Assembly (NCBI GenBank): GCA_963778895.1
Contig: CAVZVZ010000001.1
Location: 372,001-436,000 of the forward strand
Direction: 5' to 3'
Length of the DNA stretch: 64,000 nt
DNA from: CAVZVZ01 sp963778895
Lineage (GTDB): Bacteria > Actinomycetota > Acidimicrobiia > Acidimicrobiales > Acidimicrobilacustridaceae
Part shown: positions 8,803 to 19,036 of the stretch, piece by piece
How the letters are laid out: each line of letters begins with the position of its first letter
How positions within the stretch are numbered: position 1 is the stretch's first letter
Notes under the pieces: model-generated
Database searches by the model: none
The model's input: the letters and a program-made list of their open reading frames with translations, nothing else
What the model was told of the DNA's origin: nothing
Position numbers and translations under genes: made by a program

Positions 8803-9807
8803 CGGATCGCCTCGAACGCGGCGTCGAGGTCGGCCCGGTCGACGCCGGTGACGGGTTCGACGCCGTTGGGGCCGTCGAGCACGAAGGTCAGGCCGTCGAT
8901 CGCCTTCTTGTCGCGACCCATGAGCACCACCAGTTCGTCGGGATCAGCGTCGGCCGGCAAGTTCACGGGCAGGTCGTACGCGCCGACCACGCGGCGATGC
9001 TCGGCGACGCGAGCCGCGTCGATTCGGCCGAGACGTTGCGCGAGCTCGGCGGCGTAGACGAGGCCGATCGCGACTGCTTCACCGTGGCGCAGGTCATAGC
9101 GCCCGGCCGTCTCCAGCGCGTGCGCCAGGGTGTGGCCGTAGTTGAGGGTGGCGCGGCGACCACCCTCTCGTTCGTCGGATGCCACGACATCGGCCTTGAT
9201 GCGAACGCACGCGGCCACCCGCTCGTCGAGCGGGAGCGCGTCGAGATCGCCGCCACCCAAGAAGTGGTACTTCGCCAACTCGCCCATGCCGTTGCGGTAC
9301 TCGCGAGGCGGGAGCGTCGACAGCACCTCGGTGTCGCACAGCACGGCCACCGGCTGCCAGAACGCGCCGACCAGGTTCTTGCCCTCGGGCAGGTTGACCC
9401 CGGTCTTGCCGCCGATGGCCGCGTCGATCTGGGCCAGCAAAGTGGTCGCCACGTTCACCAGGTGGACGCCACGGTGATACGAGGCCGCGGCGAAACCCCG
9501 CCGTGTCGGTGACCAGCCCTCCGCCGACCGCGACCACGGTGTCGGCCCGCGTGAGACCCCAACGGGCGAAACCACGACACAGGTCCTCGACCGTGGCCAT
9601 CGACTTGGCCGGTTCGCCGCCGTCGATGAAGAACACCTGATTCTCGCGGCCGGGGTCGACCTCGACGCCGATGTCGGCCTGGGTCACGATCGCGACGCGC
9701 TTGCTTTCGGCGGGGATGGATGCGGCCAGGTCGTGGCGCGCGCCGTCGCCGACGATCACGTCGTAGGACCGGTCACCCAAGCCCACCGGCACGACGATGG
9801 TGCTCAT
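8799..9807 (-). CDS. aroB: 3-dehydroquinate synthase (one frame break)
   Basis: NAD- and metal-dependent closure of DAHP to 3-dehydroquinate. The N-terminal part reads to VVAVGGGLVTDTAGF, then frame is lost in a GC-rich stretch near 9490-9500; removing one C there gives the expected GFAAASYHRGV and the rest: IDAAIGGKTGVNLPEGKN, a metal-binding Glu in NGMGELAKY, LNYGHTLAHALE and LRHGEAVAIG. About 335 residues after repair. ATG at 9807 overlaps the aroK stop, and the stop overlaps aroQ. An inactivating mutation in this gene would break aromatic synthesis, so a sequence error is the simpler reading. Confidence 0.93.
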
Positions 9808-10322
9808 GCCGCGGCCCCCGTGCTCGCGAGAACTCGGTCCGCGACTTCGGTCGGAGACAGCTCGTCGACATCGACGATCTCGTGGGCCGACTCGCGGTAG
9901 AGCGCCTCACGCTCGGCGGCGAGCCGAGCAAGCGTCGCGGCGGGATCGTCGTCGAGCAACGGCCGGTGCACGCCACTCTTCACTCGTTCCGTCAGCTGCG
10001 GCAGGTCGACACGGAGCCAGACGACGGTGCCGCGCGCTCGCATGTGGGCACGATTCGCAGGCTCGAGGACCGAGCCACCGGCAGCTGCGATCACCGCGGC
10101 CTCATCGCCGTCGAGCATCTGTGTCAGCACGTCGGTCTCGACGGCACGAAACACCGCCTCACCGTCGTCGGCGAAGATCTGCGCGACGGTGCGGCCGGTC
10201 TCGGCTTCGATCAGCTCGTCGCTGTCGAGGAACGCCCGACCCAGGCGGTCAGCCAGCAGCCGACCGACCGTCGACTTGCCCGCACCCATCATCCCGATGA
10301 GCACCAAGTGCGGCCCGCTCAC
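9804..10322 (-). CDS. aroK: Shikimate kinase
   Basis: Phosphorylates shikimate with ATP. 172 residues. Walker A GMMGAGKST lies at residues 10-18; the shikimate-binding DSDELIE and the AAGGSVLE loop follow, with the lid region RPLLDDD. Start GTG at 10322 gives a GTGA overlap with the aroC stop, and the aroK stop overlaps the aroB ATG, so aroC-aroK-aroB-aroQ are linked by 4-base overlaps throughout. Confidence 0.95.
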   Translation of the reverse strand: MSGPHLVLIGMMGAGKSTVGRLLADRLGRAFLDSDELIEAETGRTVAQIFADDGEAVFRAVETDVLTQMLDGDEAAVIAAAGGSVLEPANRAHMRARGTVVWLRVDLPQLTERVKSGVHRPLLDDDPAATLARLAAEREALYRESAHEIVDVDELSPTEVADRVLASTGAAA

Positions 10323-11575
10323 GACCGTGATCCGGAGTCGTCGTCGAAGGCTTGGCTCTCGTCCCAGTTGAGCGGTGCGTCTTCGTCGTCGGGTGGTTCG
10401 ACGACCCGCGCCGTCGCTTCCTTCGTCTGGATCAAGAAGCCCTCGACGTTGCGTACGAGCTCCGCGACGCTGTCACCGCCGAACTTGCGGGTGAGCTCGT
10501 TGGCCAGCACGAGCGCGGTCATCGTCTCGGCGACCACGCCCATCGCCGGTACGGCCGTGACGTCGGTGCGTTCCTTGAACGAGACGGTTTCTTCTTTGGT
10601 CGCCGTGTCGACGGTCTTGAGGGTGGGCTTGTTCAAGGTGGCGAGCGGCTTCATGGCCACGTGCGCAACCAGCACCTCGCCCGTGGACATCCCACCCTCG
10701 ATGCCACCGGCGCGGGAGCTCTCGCGCCGGTAGTCACCGGCGTCGTCGTCCCAACCGATCGCGTCGTGGGCTTCGCTCCCCCGTCGGACCGCCACGGCGA
10801 AACCGTCGCCGATCTCGACACCTTTGACCGCCTGGATACTGAGCAACGCTTGAGCAAGCAGACCGTCGAGCTTGCGGTCCCAATGCACGTGGCTGCCGAG
10901 CCCGACCGGCACGCCGTACGCGAGCACCTCGACGATGCCGCCCAGTGAGTCGCCCTCCTTCTGAGCGGCGCGGATCTCGTCGATCATGCGCGCTTCGGCG
11001 TTCGGGTCGAAGCACCGCACCTCCGACTCGTCGACGGTGGCCAGGTCGGTGGGACCGGGCCGGCGTTCGGGATCGGCCCGGACAGAGCCGAGCTGTATGA
11101 CATGGGATACGACCTCGACACCGACCGAGCGCAGCAACGCCTTGGCCAGCGCGCCGGCGGCGACTCGCGCCGCGGTCTCACGAGCGGAGGCCCGCTCGAG
11201 CACGTTGCGCGCGTCGGTGAAGTCGTACTTCTGCATTCCGGCCAGGTCGGCGTGACCCGGCCGCGGCTTGGTCAGTGGCTGAGAGGTCTCACCGGGCGCC
11301 GGGGACATCTCCTCGGTCCACTTGCGCTCCCACTCGCTGTTGCCGATCTCGATGGCGACCGGCGAGCCCAGCGTGCGGCCGTGACGGACGCCGGCGAGAA
11401 TCGCCAACTCGTCCTGCTCGAACTTCATGCGCGGTCCGCGACCGAAACCCAGACGGCGGCGGGCGAGCTCGGCATTGATCTCCTCGACGGTCACCGCCAA
11501 TCCGGCCGGCAGCCCCTCGACCACGACGACGAGGGCGCGACCATGGGATTCGCCGGCGGTGAGGAAGCGCAGCAC
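10319..11575 (-). CDS. aroC: Chorismate synthase
   Basis: Last shared step of aromatic amino acid synthesis: FMN-dependent elimination of phosphate from EPSP. 418 residues, a little longer than typical because of an acidic C-terminal tail (PPDDEDAPLNWDESQ). MLRFLTAGESHG is the canonical N-terminus; RPGHADLAGMQKY, DARNVLERASARETAARVA and the FMN signature SSRAGGIEGGMSTGE are present. First gene of the aro operon on the minus strand; a 55-base gap separates it from the prepilin peptidase gene upstream. Confidence 0.96.
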   Translation of the reverse strand: MLRFLTAGESHGRALVVVVEGLPAGLAVTVEEINAELARRRLGFGRGPRMKFEQDELAILAGVRHGRTLGSPVAIEIGNSEWERKWTEEMSPAPGETSQPLTKPRPGHADLAGMQKYDFTDARNVLERASARETAARVAAGALAKALLRSVGVEVVSHVIQLGSVRADPERRPGPTDLATVDESEVRCFDPNAEARMIDEIRAAQKEGDSLGGIVEVLAYGVPVGLGSHVHWDRKLDGLLAQALLSIQAVKGVEIGDGFAVAVRRGSEAHDAIGWDDDAGDYRRESSRAGGIEGGMSTGEVLVAHVAMKPLATLNKPTLKTVDTATKEETVSFKERTDVTAVPAMGVVAETMTALVLANELTRKFGGDSVAELVRNVEGFLIQTKEATARVVEPPDDEDAPLNWDESQAFDDDSGSRS

Positions 11576-11630
11576 CCAGCCAATCTACTGGGCGGCCCGC
11601 ACCCGCCCGAAGCAACTAACGAGGCGAGGC

Positions 11631-12320
11631 TCAGACCTGTGACACCAGGCCCGAGCTGAGGAGCGCGGCGACCACCGCACCGAGGGCCAGGAACGGGCCG
11701 AACGGGATCTGCTTGCTGCGTCGCCGGATGGCCAACAGGACCATGCCGATGATCGAGCCGGCGACGAAGCCGATGAGCATGGCCCAGAGGACCAAGCCCA
11801 CCGCTGCCGCGTAGGTCGTTCCGAGCCATCCGACGTACAGCCCCATCACCGCGGCGAGCTTCACATCACCGAATCCCATGCCGCGCGGGTACACGAGGTG
11901 TGCGAGCAAGAGGAACCCGAAGTACAGACCAGCGCCGGCGAGAGCAAATCGGATCGACTTCGGATCGTCGTTCGCAACCGACACGACCACCACGAGGACC
12001 AGGGAGATCACGATCGACGGCAACACGATCAGATCGGGCAATCGGAAGAGCTGAACGTCGATGACGGAGACCGTCAACAGCATGGCGAACAGGAACAGAT
12101 AGCCGACCAACACGCCGATGGGTTCATTGTCGAAGCGCAGCGCGGCCAGCACGTAGAGCACGAGCATGGCCAGGTGCACGAACAGGTACTTGCCCGACAG
12201 CCGGACGCCCGGCAGCGGGGTCAGCGATTGACGATCAGGTACGCGATCGATCAGGACCCCAGCGAACCAGCCGACCGGTAGCGCAAGTACTGCGCACACG
12301 ACGAGACGAAGCACGTTCAC
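11631..12320 (-). CDS. A24 prepilin-type peptidase (membrane aspartyl protease)
   Basis: Polytopic membrane protein with about seven hydrophobic segments. The two aspartate motifs of A24 prepilin peptidases are visible: SVIDVQLFRLPD (loop after a transmembrane helix) and MGFGDVKL (GxGDxK). The N-terminal cysteine-rich methyltransferase part of PilD is absent, as in short actinobacterial versions. No pilin gene lies nearby, so its substrate is unknown. Start is uncertain: GTG at 12320 precedes the first hydrophobic helix and follows GGAGGG at a long distance; TTG at 12350 is possible. A gene of this family lies beside the aro genes in mycobacteria too, so it belongs to the backbone. Confidence 0.85.
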   Translation of the reverse strand: MNVLRLVVCAVLALPVGWFAGVLIDRVPDRQSLTPLPGVRLSGKYLFVHLAMLVLYVLAALRFDNEPIGVLVGYLFLFAMLLTVSVIDVQLFRLPDLIVLPSIVISLVLVVVVSVANDDPKSIRFALAGAGLYFGFLLLAHLVYPRGMGFGDVKLAAVMGLYVGWLGTTYAAAVGLVLWAMLIGFVAGSIIGMVLLAIRRRSKQIPFGPFLALGAVVAALLSSGLVSQV

Positions 12321-12393
12321 GGTGTTGGCTGGCCCTCCACGGTCGATCAACGTAGCTGTGCATCGAACAGCTCCTGGACACCCTCGGCTGCGG

Positions 12394-13377
12394 TCAGCTG
12401 TTGACCGAGCCCAGGAACTTGATCAGGAGCTCGCGGTTGATCGGGTCCTCGTCGTCGTCGACCTCGGCCAGAGCAGCTTCCCGCTCCTCGACCGTCGTCG
12501 CCTTGGCCGCGGCCGCTACGGCCTTCGCGGCCTTGGGGCTGAGGTTGGCGAGCTGCCGTGCGATCTCGGCGGCATCGGTCGGGTCGGGCTCGAACGCCGT
12601 GCCGACCGCTACCGGCGCGGGTTCCGGCTCGGGCTCGCCGACCATCACGTCGTGGTCCAAGGAGTCGAAGCCGTTGTGGCCGTTGTCAGCCAAACGAAGC
12701 GCCGGGCCCTCGAAGTCGGTCTCCTCGACCAGTTCCTCGGGTTCGGCCACCTCGGCCGCTTCGAAGACAGGAGCGGGCTCGGGCTCGATCACCGGAGCGG
12801 GTGCGGCGGTGGGGTAGTCGGCACCGATGGGCGCCTCCCCGACCTGCACGAGCCCGGCATCGACGAGTTCTTTGACCTGACGAGAGATCGTCAGTTCGCT
12901 CATCTCGAGTTGATCACCCAGCTCGCCCACGCTCACACCGGATGCAACCGCGACGAGCAACCGCCAGCGAGCGCGATCAACCGTGATCTCCTCGTCGGTC
13001 AGCTCAGGTGCGAGCTCGACCCACGCCGCGAGCGATGGCACCACGGCCTCGATCGCCTTCCACTCGCTGAGCATCTTCTCGGCCTCTTCGAGCGTCGGCT
13101 CGACCTCGGCCGCCGACCCCGGGCTGTCCGCCGTCACGTCGGCATCGAAGACGAAATCGCCTTCCGTGAACCGCAACAGCTCGAAGAACACATCCACCGG
13201 TGAGGTGGCGTGACGAGCCCCTGAGGCCTCGCTCGCGACGATCGTGCCGCTGTCGACCCAGACGCTGCCATTGCCGCGACCACCACTGAGTCGCAGACAA
13301 CCCGTCTTCTTCGTCGATGCCAGCAACCGCATCACATCAGGAAGGGCAAAGGTTTCGATGGTGCCCTGCAGTGCCAC
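12394..13377 (-). CDS. DUF4388-type protein with winged-helix region
   Basis: Cytosolic protein of about 327 residues. Residues 1-100 match the DUF4388/PATAN-like pattern (ALQGTIETFALPDVMRLLA, TGCLRLSG, GSVWVDSGTIVASE). A middle segment (LLVAVASGVSVGELGDQL, SELTISRQVKELVDAGLV) reads as a winged helix. The C-terminal part is low-complexity, rich in Pro, Glu and Ala, and ends with a short charged helix. GTG at 13377 is chosen because GGAGG lies 7 bases upstream and the domain starts there. Family members are often linked to gliding, chemotaxis-like or pilus regulation; that role here is inference only. Neighbour of the prepilin peptidase gene. Confidence 0.8.
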   Translation of the reverse strand: MALQGTIETFALPDVMRLLASTKKTGCLRLSGGRGNGSVWVDSGTIVASEASGARHATSPVDVFFELLRFTEGDFVFDADVTADSPGSAAEVEPTLEEAEKMLSEWKAIEAVVPSLAAWVELAPELTDEEITVDRARWRLLVAVASGVSVGELGDQLEMSELTISRQVKELVDAGLVQVGEAPIGADYPTAAPAPVIEPEPAPVFEAAEVAEPEELVEETDFEGPALRLADNGHNGFDSLDHDVMVGEPEPEPAPVAVGTAFEPDPTDAAEIARQLANLSPKAAKAVAAAAKATTVEEREAALAEVDDDEDPINRELLIKFLGSVNS

Positions 13378-13544
13378 GATGACCTCCGTAAGGGACCTGA
13401 GGGAGAGCACGCTTTTCTGTTCACGACCGCGCAAGGGCTGTCGCCCATTCCCATCGGCACGGGACCGCCCGGAATGAAGCGGTTCGACCAGGTCGACTCG
13501 CATGGGCTGCCACGAAAGGCGCCGGCAGAGCCCGTTCCGTGCCG

Positions 13545-14376
13545 TCAGCGTACGGCCAAGACCTGCCGGGCCGCCACGGCCATGGCCTCGAGCGGCGCCG
13601 GCTGGCCCAGAACCCGCTCGAATTGCAGGCCGGCCTGGTGAACCAGCATGCCCAGGCCACCGACGGCCGTGAGGCCGCGAGCCCGGGCCGCGGCCAGGAG
13701 CGGGGTCACCTCGGGCTCGTAGATCAGATCCGCCACCACGGCGGCCTCCTTGAGGCCGTCGACCGGGATCGGCAGCGCGTGGTCACCACCCATGCCGATC
13801 GGCGTGGCGTTCACGACCAGGTCGACACCGGCCGCCTCCGCCGCGACACCGAGCCGAGCGACGCCGTCGGCCAACGCGACGGCCTGCTCGCCGCGATCCG
13901 GGGTGCGATTCACCACGACGATGTCCTTCGCGCCGGCTCGAGCAAGGGCCAGTACCACGGCGCGTGCCGCGCCCCCGGCGCCCAGCACCATGCAGGAGCG
14001 ACCATCCGGGTCGAAGTCGGTCTCGTGAGTCAACGCGCGGAGGAAGCCTTGGCCGTCCGTGCTCTCGCCCACGAGCGCCCCACCCTCGTTCACCACACAG
14101 TTCGCAGCTTCGAGCGCGGCGGCGTCGTCGCTCAACCGGTCGACGGCACGCGCGACCGCGGTCTTGTGCGGCATCGTGACCGACAACCAGCCGAGGTCGA
14201 GGGTGCGCATCGCATCCAGCGCCGCCGACGCGCCGCCGTCCGCGACCTCGAAGGCCACGAAGACCCAGTCGACCTCACGCGCCGCGAACGCGGCGTTGTA
14301 GATGGCGGGCGACAACGAGTGACGGATGGGATCTCCGATGACCGCGCCTACGCGTGTGCGGCCCGACGGCCCCCAT
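13545..14376 (-). CDS. aroE: Shikimate dehydrogenase (5' end disturbed)
   Basis: NADPH-dependent reduction of 3-dehydroshikimate. Motifs: GDPIRHSLSPAIYNAAF, catalytic Lys in TMPHKTA, the Rossmann GAGGAARAV, the NADP-type VNRTPDR, NATPIGMGG and GGLGMLVHQAG. The reading frame has no good start after the mltG stop. The ATG at 14376 is one base out of frame; dropping one G from the run of five at 14370-14374 gives MGPSGRTRVGAVIGDP, a normal N-terminus, so an indel at the start codon is likely. Separated from the main aro operon by the DUF4388 and prepilin peptidase genes. Confidence 0.9.
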
Positions 14377-14401
14377 CTCGAGAGCTGAGCGGTCGCCGGG
14401 C

Positions 14402-15568
14402 TCAGAGCAGGCCCGCCTGCTGCGCGCGTTGACGGGCTTGGTCGAACTCGGACGAACTGTCCGTGAAGAAATGATGCCCTTGGTCGTCCTGGATCACGTA
14501 GTAGATCCACGGACCGTCGGCTGGGTGCAGCGCCGCTTCGAGCGAGTCGCGACCCGGCGACGCGATCGGCGTCGGCGGCAGCCCCTCGTATCGGCGGGTG
14601 TTGTACGGCGAGTCGACCTTCAGATCGCTTTGCGTCAGTTGCTCCTTCTGCTCGCCGATGGCGTACAGCACCGTGGCATCGATACCGAGCGTCATGCCCT
14701 GGTTGAGCCGGTTGTAGATCACCTGCGCGATCATCGCCCGCTCCTCGGGGACCTTCGCTTCCTTTTCGATCATCGAAGCCACGATGACCACCTCGTACGG
14801 CGACAGCTCCCGTCCCGCGGCGGCACTGGCCGCCGACGTGTCGCTGAGGCCGATCTCGTCCGCCGTGGCATCGAACTTGTCCGTCATCTGCCGTATCAAC
14901 TTCTGCTCGTCGAGCTCGTCACCCTCCTCGACGCGGTAGGTCGCAGGGAACAACAGGCCTTCGAGATTCGTCGAGTCCTCGGGCTGATACTTCGAACGCA
15001 CGGTGTTCAGCGCGACGTTCAGCTCGACCTCGTTCATCTGCGGGAACGTCTGCAGGATCTTGGCCGAGATGTCCTTCAGCCACATGCCCTCGGGAATCAC
15101 GAGCTCGGTGTACTTGGGTGGCAACGGGCCCGCCTGGAGCCGGTCGACGACGTCACCCATCGACGACCGCTTGTGCATCTGGTCGTAGATGCCGGCTTCG
15201 AACGGTCCGGAGTCCTGCCACTTGACGTAGTACTGGAAGACGGTGGCGTTGGTGATCACACCTTCGCGCTCGAGCAGGTTGGCGATCTGCGCCGTGGTGC
15301 TTCCGGGCGGAACGGTGACGGTGATCGCTTCACCGGTTCCGCTCGGGTTCACCTGGTTCATCACCCACCAGCCGCCGACCGCGAACAGAAGCCCGAAGAA
15401 GAGGACGACGCCGCCGACGACCCAGAGGATCCGACGCGTCAGCGAGCTCTCGGGCGGGAGGTAGACGTAGTTCTCGTCGTCGCCCGCGTCGGTCGCGTCG
15501 CCACCGGGGCCGAGGTCGTCGTCCGGCAGCCCGGGGGTGGGTTCGTCGAGATACGGGGTGTCGGGCAC
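14402..15568 (-). CDS. mltG: Endolytic murein transglycosylase MltG
   Basis: Inner-membrane lytic transglycosylase that ends peptidoglycan strands. 388 residues: an acidic cytoplasmic tail (1-43), one transmembrane helix (about 47-70), a LysM-like region (TVTVPPGSTTAQIANLL) and the YceG catalytic domain. The catalytic Glu is in VASMIEKEAKV, and SPYNTRRYEGLPPTPI is the family signature. Upstream neighbour is ruvX, downstream aroE; this ruvX-mltG-aroE order is typical of actinobacteria. Confidence 0.95.
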   Translation of the reverse strand: MPDTPYLDEPTPGLPDDDLGPGGDATDAGDDENYVYLPPESSLTRRILWVVGGVVLFFGLLFAVGGWWVMNQVNPSGTGEAITVTVPPGSTTAQIANLLEREGVITNATVFQYYVKWQDSGPFEAGIYDQMHKRSSMGDVVDRLQAGPLPPKYTELVIPEGMWLKDISAKILQTFPQMNEVELNVALNTVRSKYQPEDSTNLEGLLFPATYRVEEGDELDEQKLIRQMTDKFDATADEIGLSDTSAASAAAGRELSPYEVVIVASMIEKEAKVPEERAMIAQVIYNRLNQGMTLGIDATVLYAIGEQKEQLTQSDLKVDSPYNTRRYEGLPPTPIASPGRDSLEAALHPADGPWIYYVIQDDQGHHFFTDSSSEFDQARQRAQQAGLL

Positions 15569-15628
15569 GGTTCCTCAGGGTTGAAGTGGCCAGGGTTCGG
15601 CCAGCGGTCAGTTGCCAGCAGTCGGTTG

Positions 15629-16060
15629 TCAGGGGTCGGGCGACCGGTTGGCCCGGCCATCGAGCCAGGCCTGCAGCAACACCGCGGCGGCGGCCTTGTC
15701 GACCACTTTGCGTCGATCGCGTCCTTTCATCCCCTGCTCCCGCAGCGAACGTTCGGCCGTGACGGTCGTCAGCCGCTCATCGTAGGTTTCGACGGGTACC
15801 CGAGTGGTGGCAGCGAGCTCGTCGACCTCGTCGAGGACGCCCTGAGCAGCAGGTCCGATCGAGCCGTCGAGCGAAAGGGGAAGGCCGACCACGATGCGTT
15901 CGACCTCGAGCTCCTCGGCCAAACCGACCAAGATGCGGTGATCCCGTTCCCGGTCGCCCGTTCTCTGCACCACTTCGTAGGGCGAGGCCAACGTGCCGGT
16001 TCGATCGCTCACGGCCACCCCGATGCGCCGGGAACCGAGATCGATCCCCAATGCTCTCAT
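15629..16060 (-). CDS. ruvX: RuvX/YqgF Holliday-junction resolvase-like nuclease
   Basis: Small RNase H-fold nuclease implicated in 16S rRNA maturation and recombination. 143 residues. The first acidic motif is ALGIDLGSRRIGVAVSD; VERIVVGLPLSLDG, VETYDERLTTVTAE and KVVDKAAAAVLLQAWLD complete the RuvX pattern with the second Asp/Glu and the terminal Asp. ATG at 16060. Lies 48 bases downstream of alaS and 60 upstream of mltG. Confidence 0.94.
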   Translation of the reverse strand: MRALGIDLGSRRIGVAVSDRTGTLASPYEVVQRTGDRERDHRILVGLAEELEVERIVVGLPLSLDGSIGPAAQGVLDEVDELAATTRVPVETYDERLTTVTAERSLREQGMKGRDRRKVVDKAAAAVLLQAWLDGRANRSPDP

Positions 16061-16108
16061 GAAGGCGGGGCCCTCATCCGCGCCGAGCTCTCATGAAGTG
16101 ATGCCTCA

Positions 16109-18710
16109 CTACCCCATCGGCGGGAGGCCCGCCGCGACTCGGACCTGATCGAGGGCGGCGTCGAGCGCCGCGGGATCCTTGCCTCCGGCGATGGCGAGGT
16201 CCGGGCTCTTGCCCCCGCCGCCCTTCACCGTCTTGGCCGCGTCGGCGATCAGCTCGCTGGCGTTGAACCCGTCGTCGGCGACGGCCGCGACCAACGCGAC
16301 GCCACCGCCTTCGGGCGCACCACCCAACACCACCGCGCGCACCCCGGACATCTCTCGAACGGCCAGGGCCAGATCCCGCAAGGACTCACGATCCAACTCG
16401 TCGACACGCGTTCGACGACCACGCCGTCGACGGCCAGTTGCGCGAGCTCGTCGGCACGCCCGGATGCGAGCTGGCGCTTCAGCGCCTTGAGCTCGTCGCG
16501 CAGCTCCTTGATCTCCGAACGTTGGCGCTCGACGGCATCGACCAGCTCATCGGTGGCAACACCCAACGCGCCGGCCGCCTCCGCGATCTGGGCCTCTTCG
16601 GCCCGAAGTCGATCAATGGGCCCGAAACCGGAGATCGCTTCCAACCGTCGCAGGTTCGAGCCGATGGATCCTTCGGACACGATCTTGACCGGACCGATGT
16701 CGCCCAGCGCGCGGACATGGGTACCACCGCACAGCTCCGTGGAGTGCGGGCCCGCCTCGAGGACGCGCACGATGTCGCCGTACTTGTCGCCGAAGAAGGC
16801 GATGGCGCCGATCTGCTCGGCGTAGTCCTTGGTGGTCTCGTAGTGGCGCGCCGGGAAGTTGCCGAGCACGTCGGTGTTCACGAGGTCTTCGACCTGGCGG
16901 ATCTCGTCCGCCGTCATCGGTTCGTAGTGGCTGAAGTCGAACCGCAGTCGATCGGGGGCGACCAGCGAGCCCTGTTGCTTGACGTGATCGCCGAGTACTT
17001 GGCGCAGGGCCCAATGCAGCAGGTGCGTGGCGGTGTGGTTCCGGCGGATGGCGTCGCGACGCGGGCCGTCGATCGCGGCCGTGACCTCTTGACCCGGCGT
17101 GATCTCGCCCGACACGAGCACGCGCCACGTGTCGGTGCAGACCTGGCACGCCGTACAGCGTGTTGGTCACCTCGGCTCGCCCGGTGTCGGACGTGATCAC
17201 CCCGATGTCGCCGATCTGGCCACCGGACTCCGCGTAGAAGGGCGTGCGGTCGAGGACGATGCTCACCTCGTCGCCCGGATCGTCGAGCACCGCGAGCACG
17301 CGTGCCTTGCTCTCGTATTCGTCGCGACCGGTGAACTCGGTCGGCCCGAACTGTTCGATGAGCTCCGCGTAGCGCTCGCCGTCGTCGCCCACGCCCTCGC
17401 GCTTGCGCGCTTCCTTGGCGCGTCGCTTCTGCTCGGCCATCTCGGCGGCGAAGCCGTCGTTGTCGACCTCGACTCCACGCTCCGAGGCGATCTCTCGGGT
17501 GAGCTCGAGCGGGAATCCGTGCGTGTCGTGCAACAGGAACGCCACCGCGCCGGGCAAGCGCCGCGTCGGTCGGCAGCTTCTCGAGCTCGACGCTGAGGAT
17601 GTTGGTGCCCGTCTTCAACGTCTGACGGAACCGTTCCTCCTCGCGCACGATGACGTCGCGTACGAACGTCGCGTTCCGTTGCCAGGTCGGGATAGGCCTC
17701 GCCCATGAGCTCGATCGTGGTGTCGACGAGCTCCGGCGTGACGAGTTGCTCGACGCCGAGCCGGTACGCGTGGCGCACCGCGCGCCGGATGAGTCGACGC
17801 AGCACGTAGCCCCGTCCCTCGTTCGACGGGAAGACACCGTCGCTCACGAGGAAGCTGACCGTACGGGCGTGGTCGGCCATGATCCGCAGGCTCACGTCGG
17901 ACGACTCGTCGGCGCCGTACCGCGTACCCGTGAGTCGTTGTGCCACGTCGACCAGCGGCGCCAGTGCGTCGGTCTCGAACACCGTCGGCACGTCCTGCAG
18001 CAGCACGAGGTTGCGCTCGAAGCCCGCACCGGTGTCGACGTTCTTGCTCGGCAGGTCGCCGAGCGAGCCGTCCGGCCGCCGGTTGAACTGCATGAACACG
18101 AGGTTCCAGAACTCGAGGTAGCGCTCGTCGTCGCCGTGCGCGGGACCTCCCTCATGGCCGAACGTCGGGCCCCGGTCGTAGTGGAGCTCGCTGTTCGGGC
18201 CCACACGGACCGGGGGCGCCCTTCTGCATCTCCCAGAAGTTGTCCTCGTCACCGAGTCGTTGCACGTGCTCCGCCGGCATGCCGATGACGTCGCGCCAGA
18301 TCTGTTCGGCCTCGTCGTCGTCCTCGTACACCGTGGCCCAGATGCGGTCGCCGTCGAGGCCGAAGACCTCGACCGAGAGCTCCCACGCCAGCTTGATCGC
18401 TTCTTCCTTGAAGTAGTCACCGAAGCTGAAGTTGCCCAGCATCTCGAAGAAGGTGAGGTGGCGGGTGGTGGTGCCCACGATCTCGATGTCGCCGGTGCGC
18501 ACGCACTTCTGCACCGACGTGGCCCGCCGGAACGGCGCCGTCTCCTCGCCGAGGAAGTACGGGCACGAACTGGTTCATGCCCGCGTTGGTGAACAACGGC
18601 GCGGTGGGATGCGTCGGGATCAGACCCGACGAGTTGACGACCGTGTGGCCGTGGCGCTCGAAGAAGTCCAACCACGCCCGGCGCAGCTGGTTCGCGGTCA
18701 TGCGGTTCAT
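16109..18710 (-). CDS. alaS: Alanyl-tRNA synthetase (six frame breaks)
   Basis: Charges tRNA-Ala and edits mischarged Ser/Gly. All parts are present in order but spread over several frames, with breaks near 18570, 18205, 17680, 17570, 17140 and 16395. Signatures: PTHPTAPLFTNAGMNQF and RTGDIEIVGTTTRHLTFFEM (aminoacylation core), NVDTGAGFERNLVLLQ, the editing-domain HTATHLLHWAL and CGGTHVRALGDIG zinc site, and the C-terminal GGGGKSPDLAIAGG. ATG at 18710 is preferred because it overlaps the upstream gene's stop (ATGA). Length after repair is about 865 residues, normal. The gene is essential and usually single-copy, so the breaks are very likely sequence errors; one, at 18196-18206, adjoins a run of five G. 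Confidence 0.93.
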
Positions 18711-19036
18711 GGTCGGCACAGCCTACTGACGGGGCCGACGTTCACCGGACGACGTTTGCGCTCAGCGGCCAGCGTTCGCACGACGGCGGTGCGTTCGACC
18801 TGGGCACGAATCTCGGACTCGGCCTCGTACATCGCGTCCCGTCCCTCGGCCATCGCTTCTTGGACCGTGGTGCGGACGCCTCGGGCCGTGCCCACCAGTG
18901 CACCCGAGACGGTGTCGGCGAGACGGTCGGCTGCGAATCGGCCCCGCACCTCCCGCACCCGCGCGTAGGCGTACACGGCTCCCCCGAAGCCCGACGCCGC
19001 GCCCGCCGCGAACCAGAACACCCGCTTGGGCATCAT
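18707..19036 (-). CDS. Small membrane-anchored protein, YtxH-like
   Basis: 109 residues. One N-terminal transmembrane segment (VFWFAAGAASGFGGAVYAYA) followed by a charged helical tail (EAMAEGRDAMYEAESEIRAQVE). It overlaps by 4 bases both the DUF948-like gene upstream and alaS downstream, so it is clearly cotranscribed with them. Resembles short YtxH-type or general stress membrane proteins in layout only; no function assigned. Confidence 0.75.
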   Translation of the reverse strand: MMPKRVFWFAAGAASGFGGAVYAYARVREVRGRFAADRLADTVSGALVGTARGVRTTVQEAMAEGRDAMYEAESEIRAQVERTAVVRTLAAERKRRPVNVGPVSRLCRP

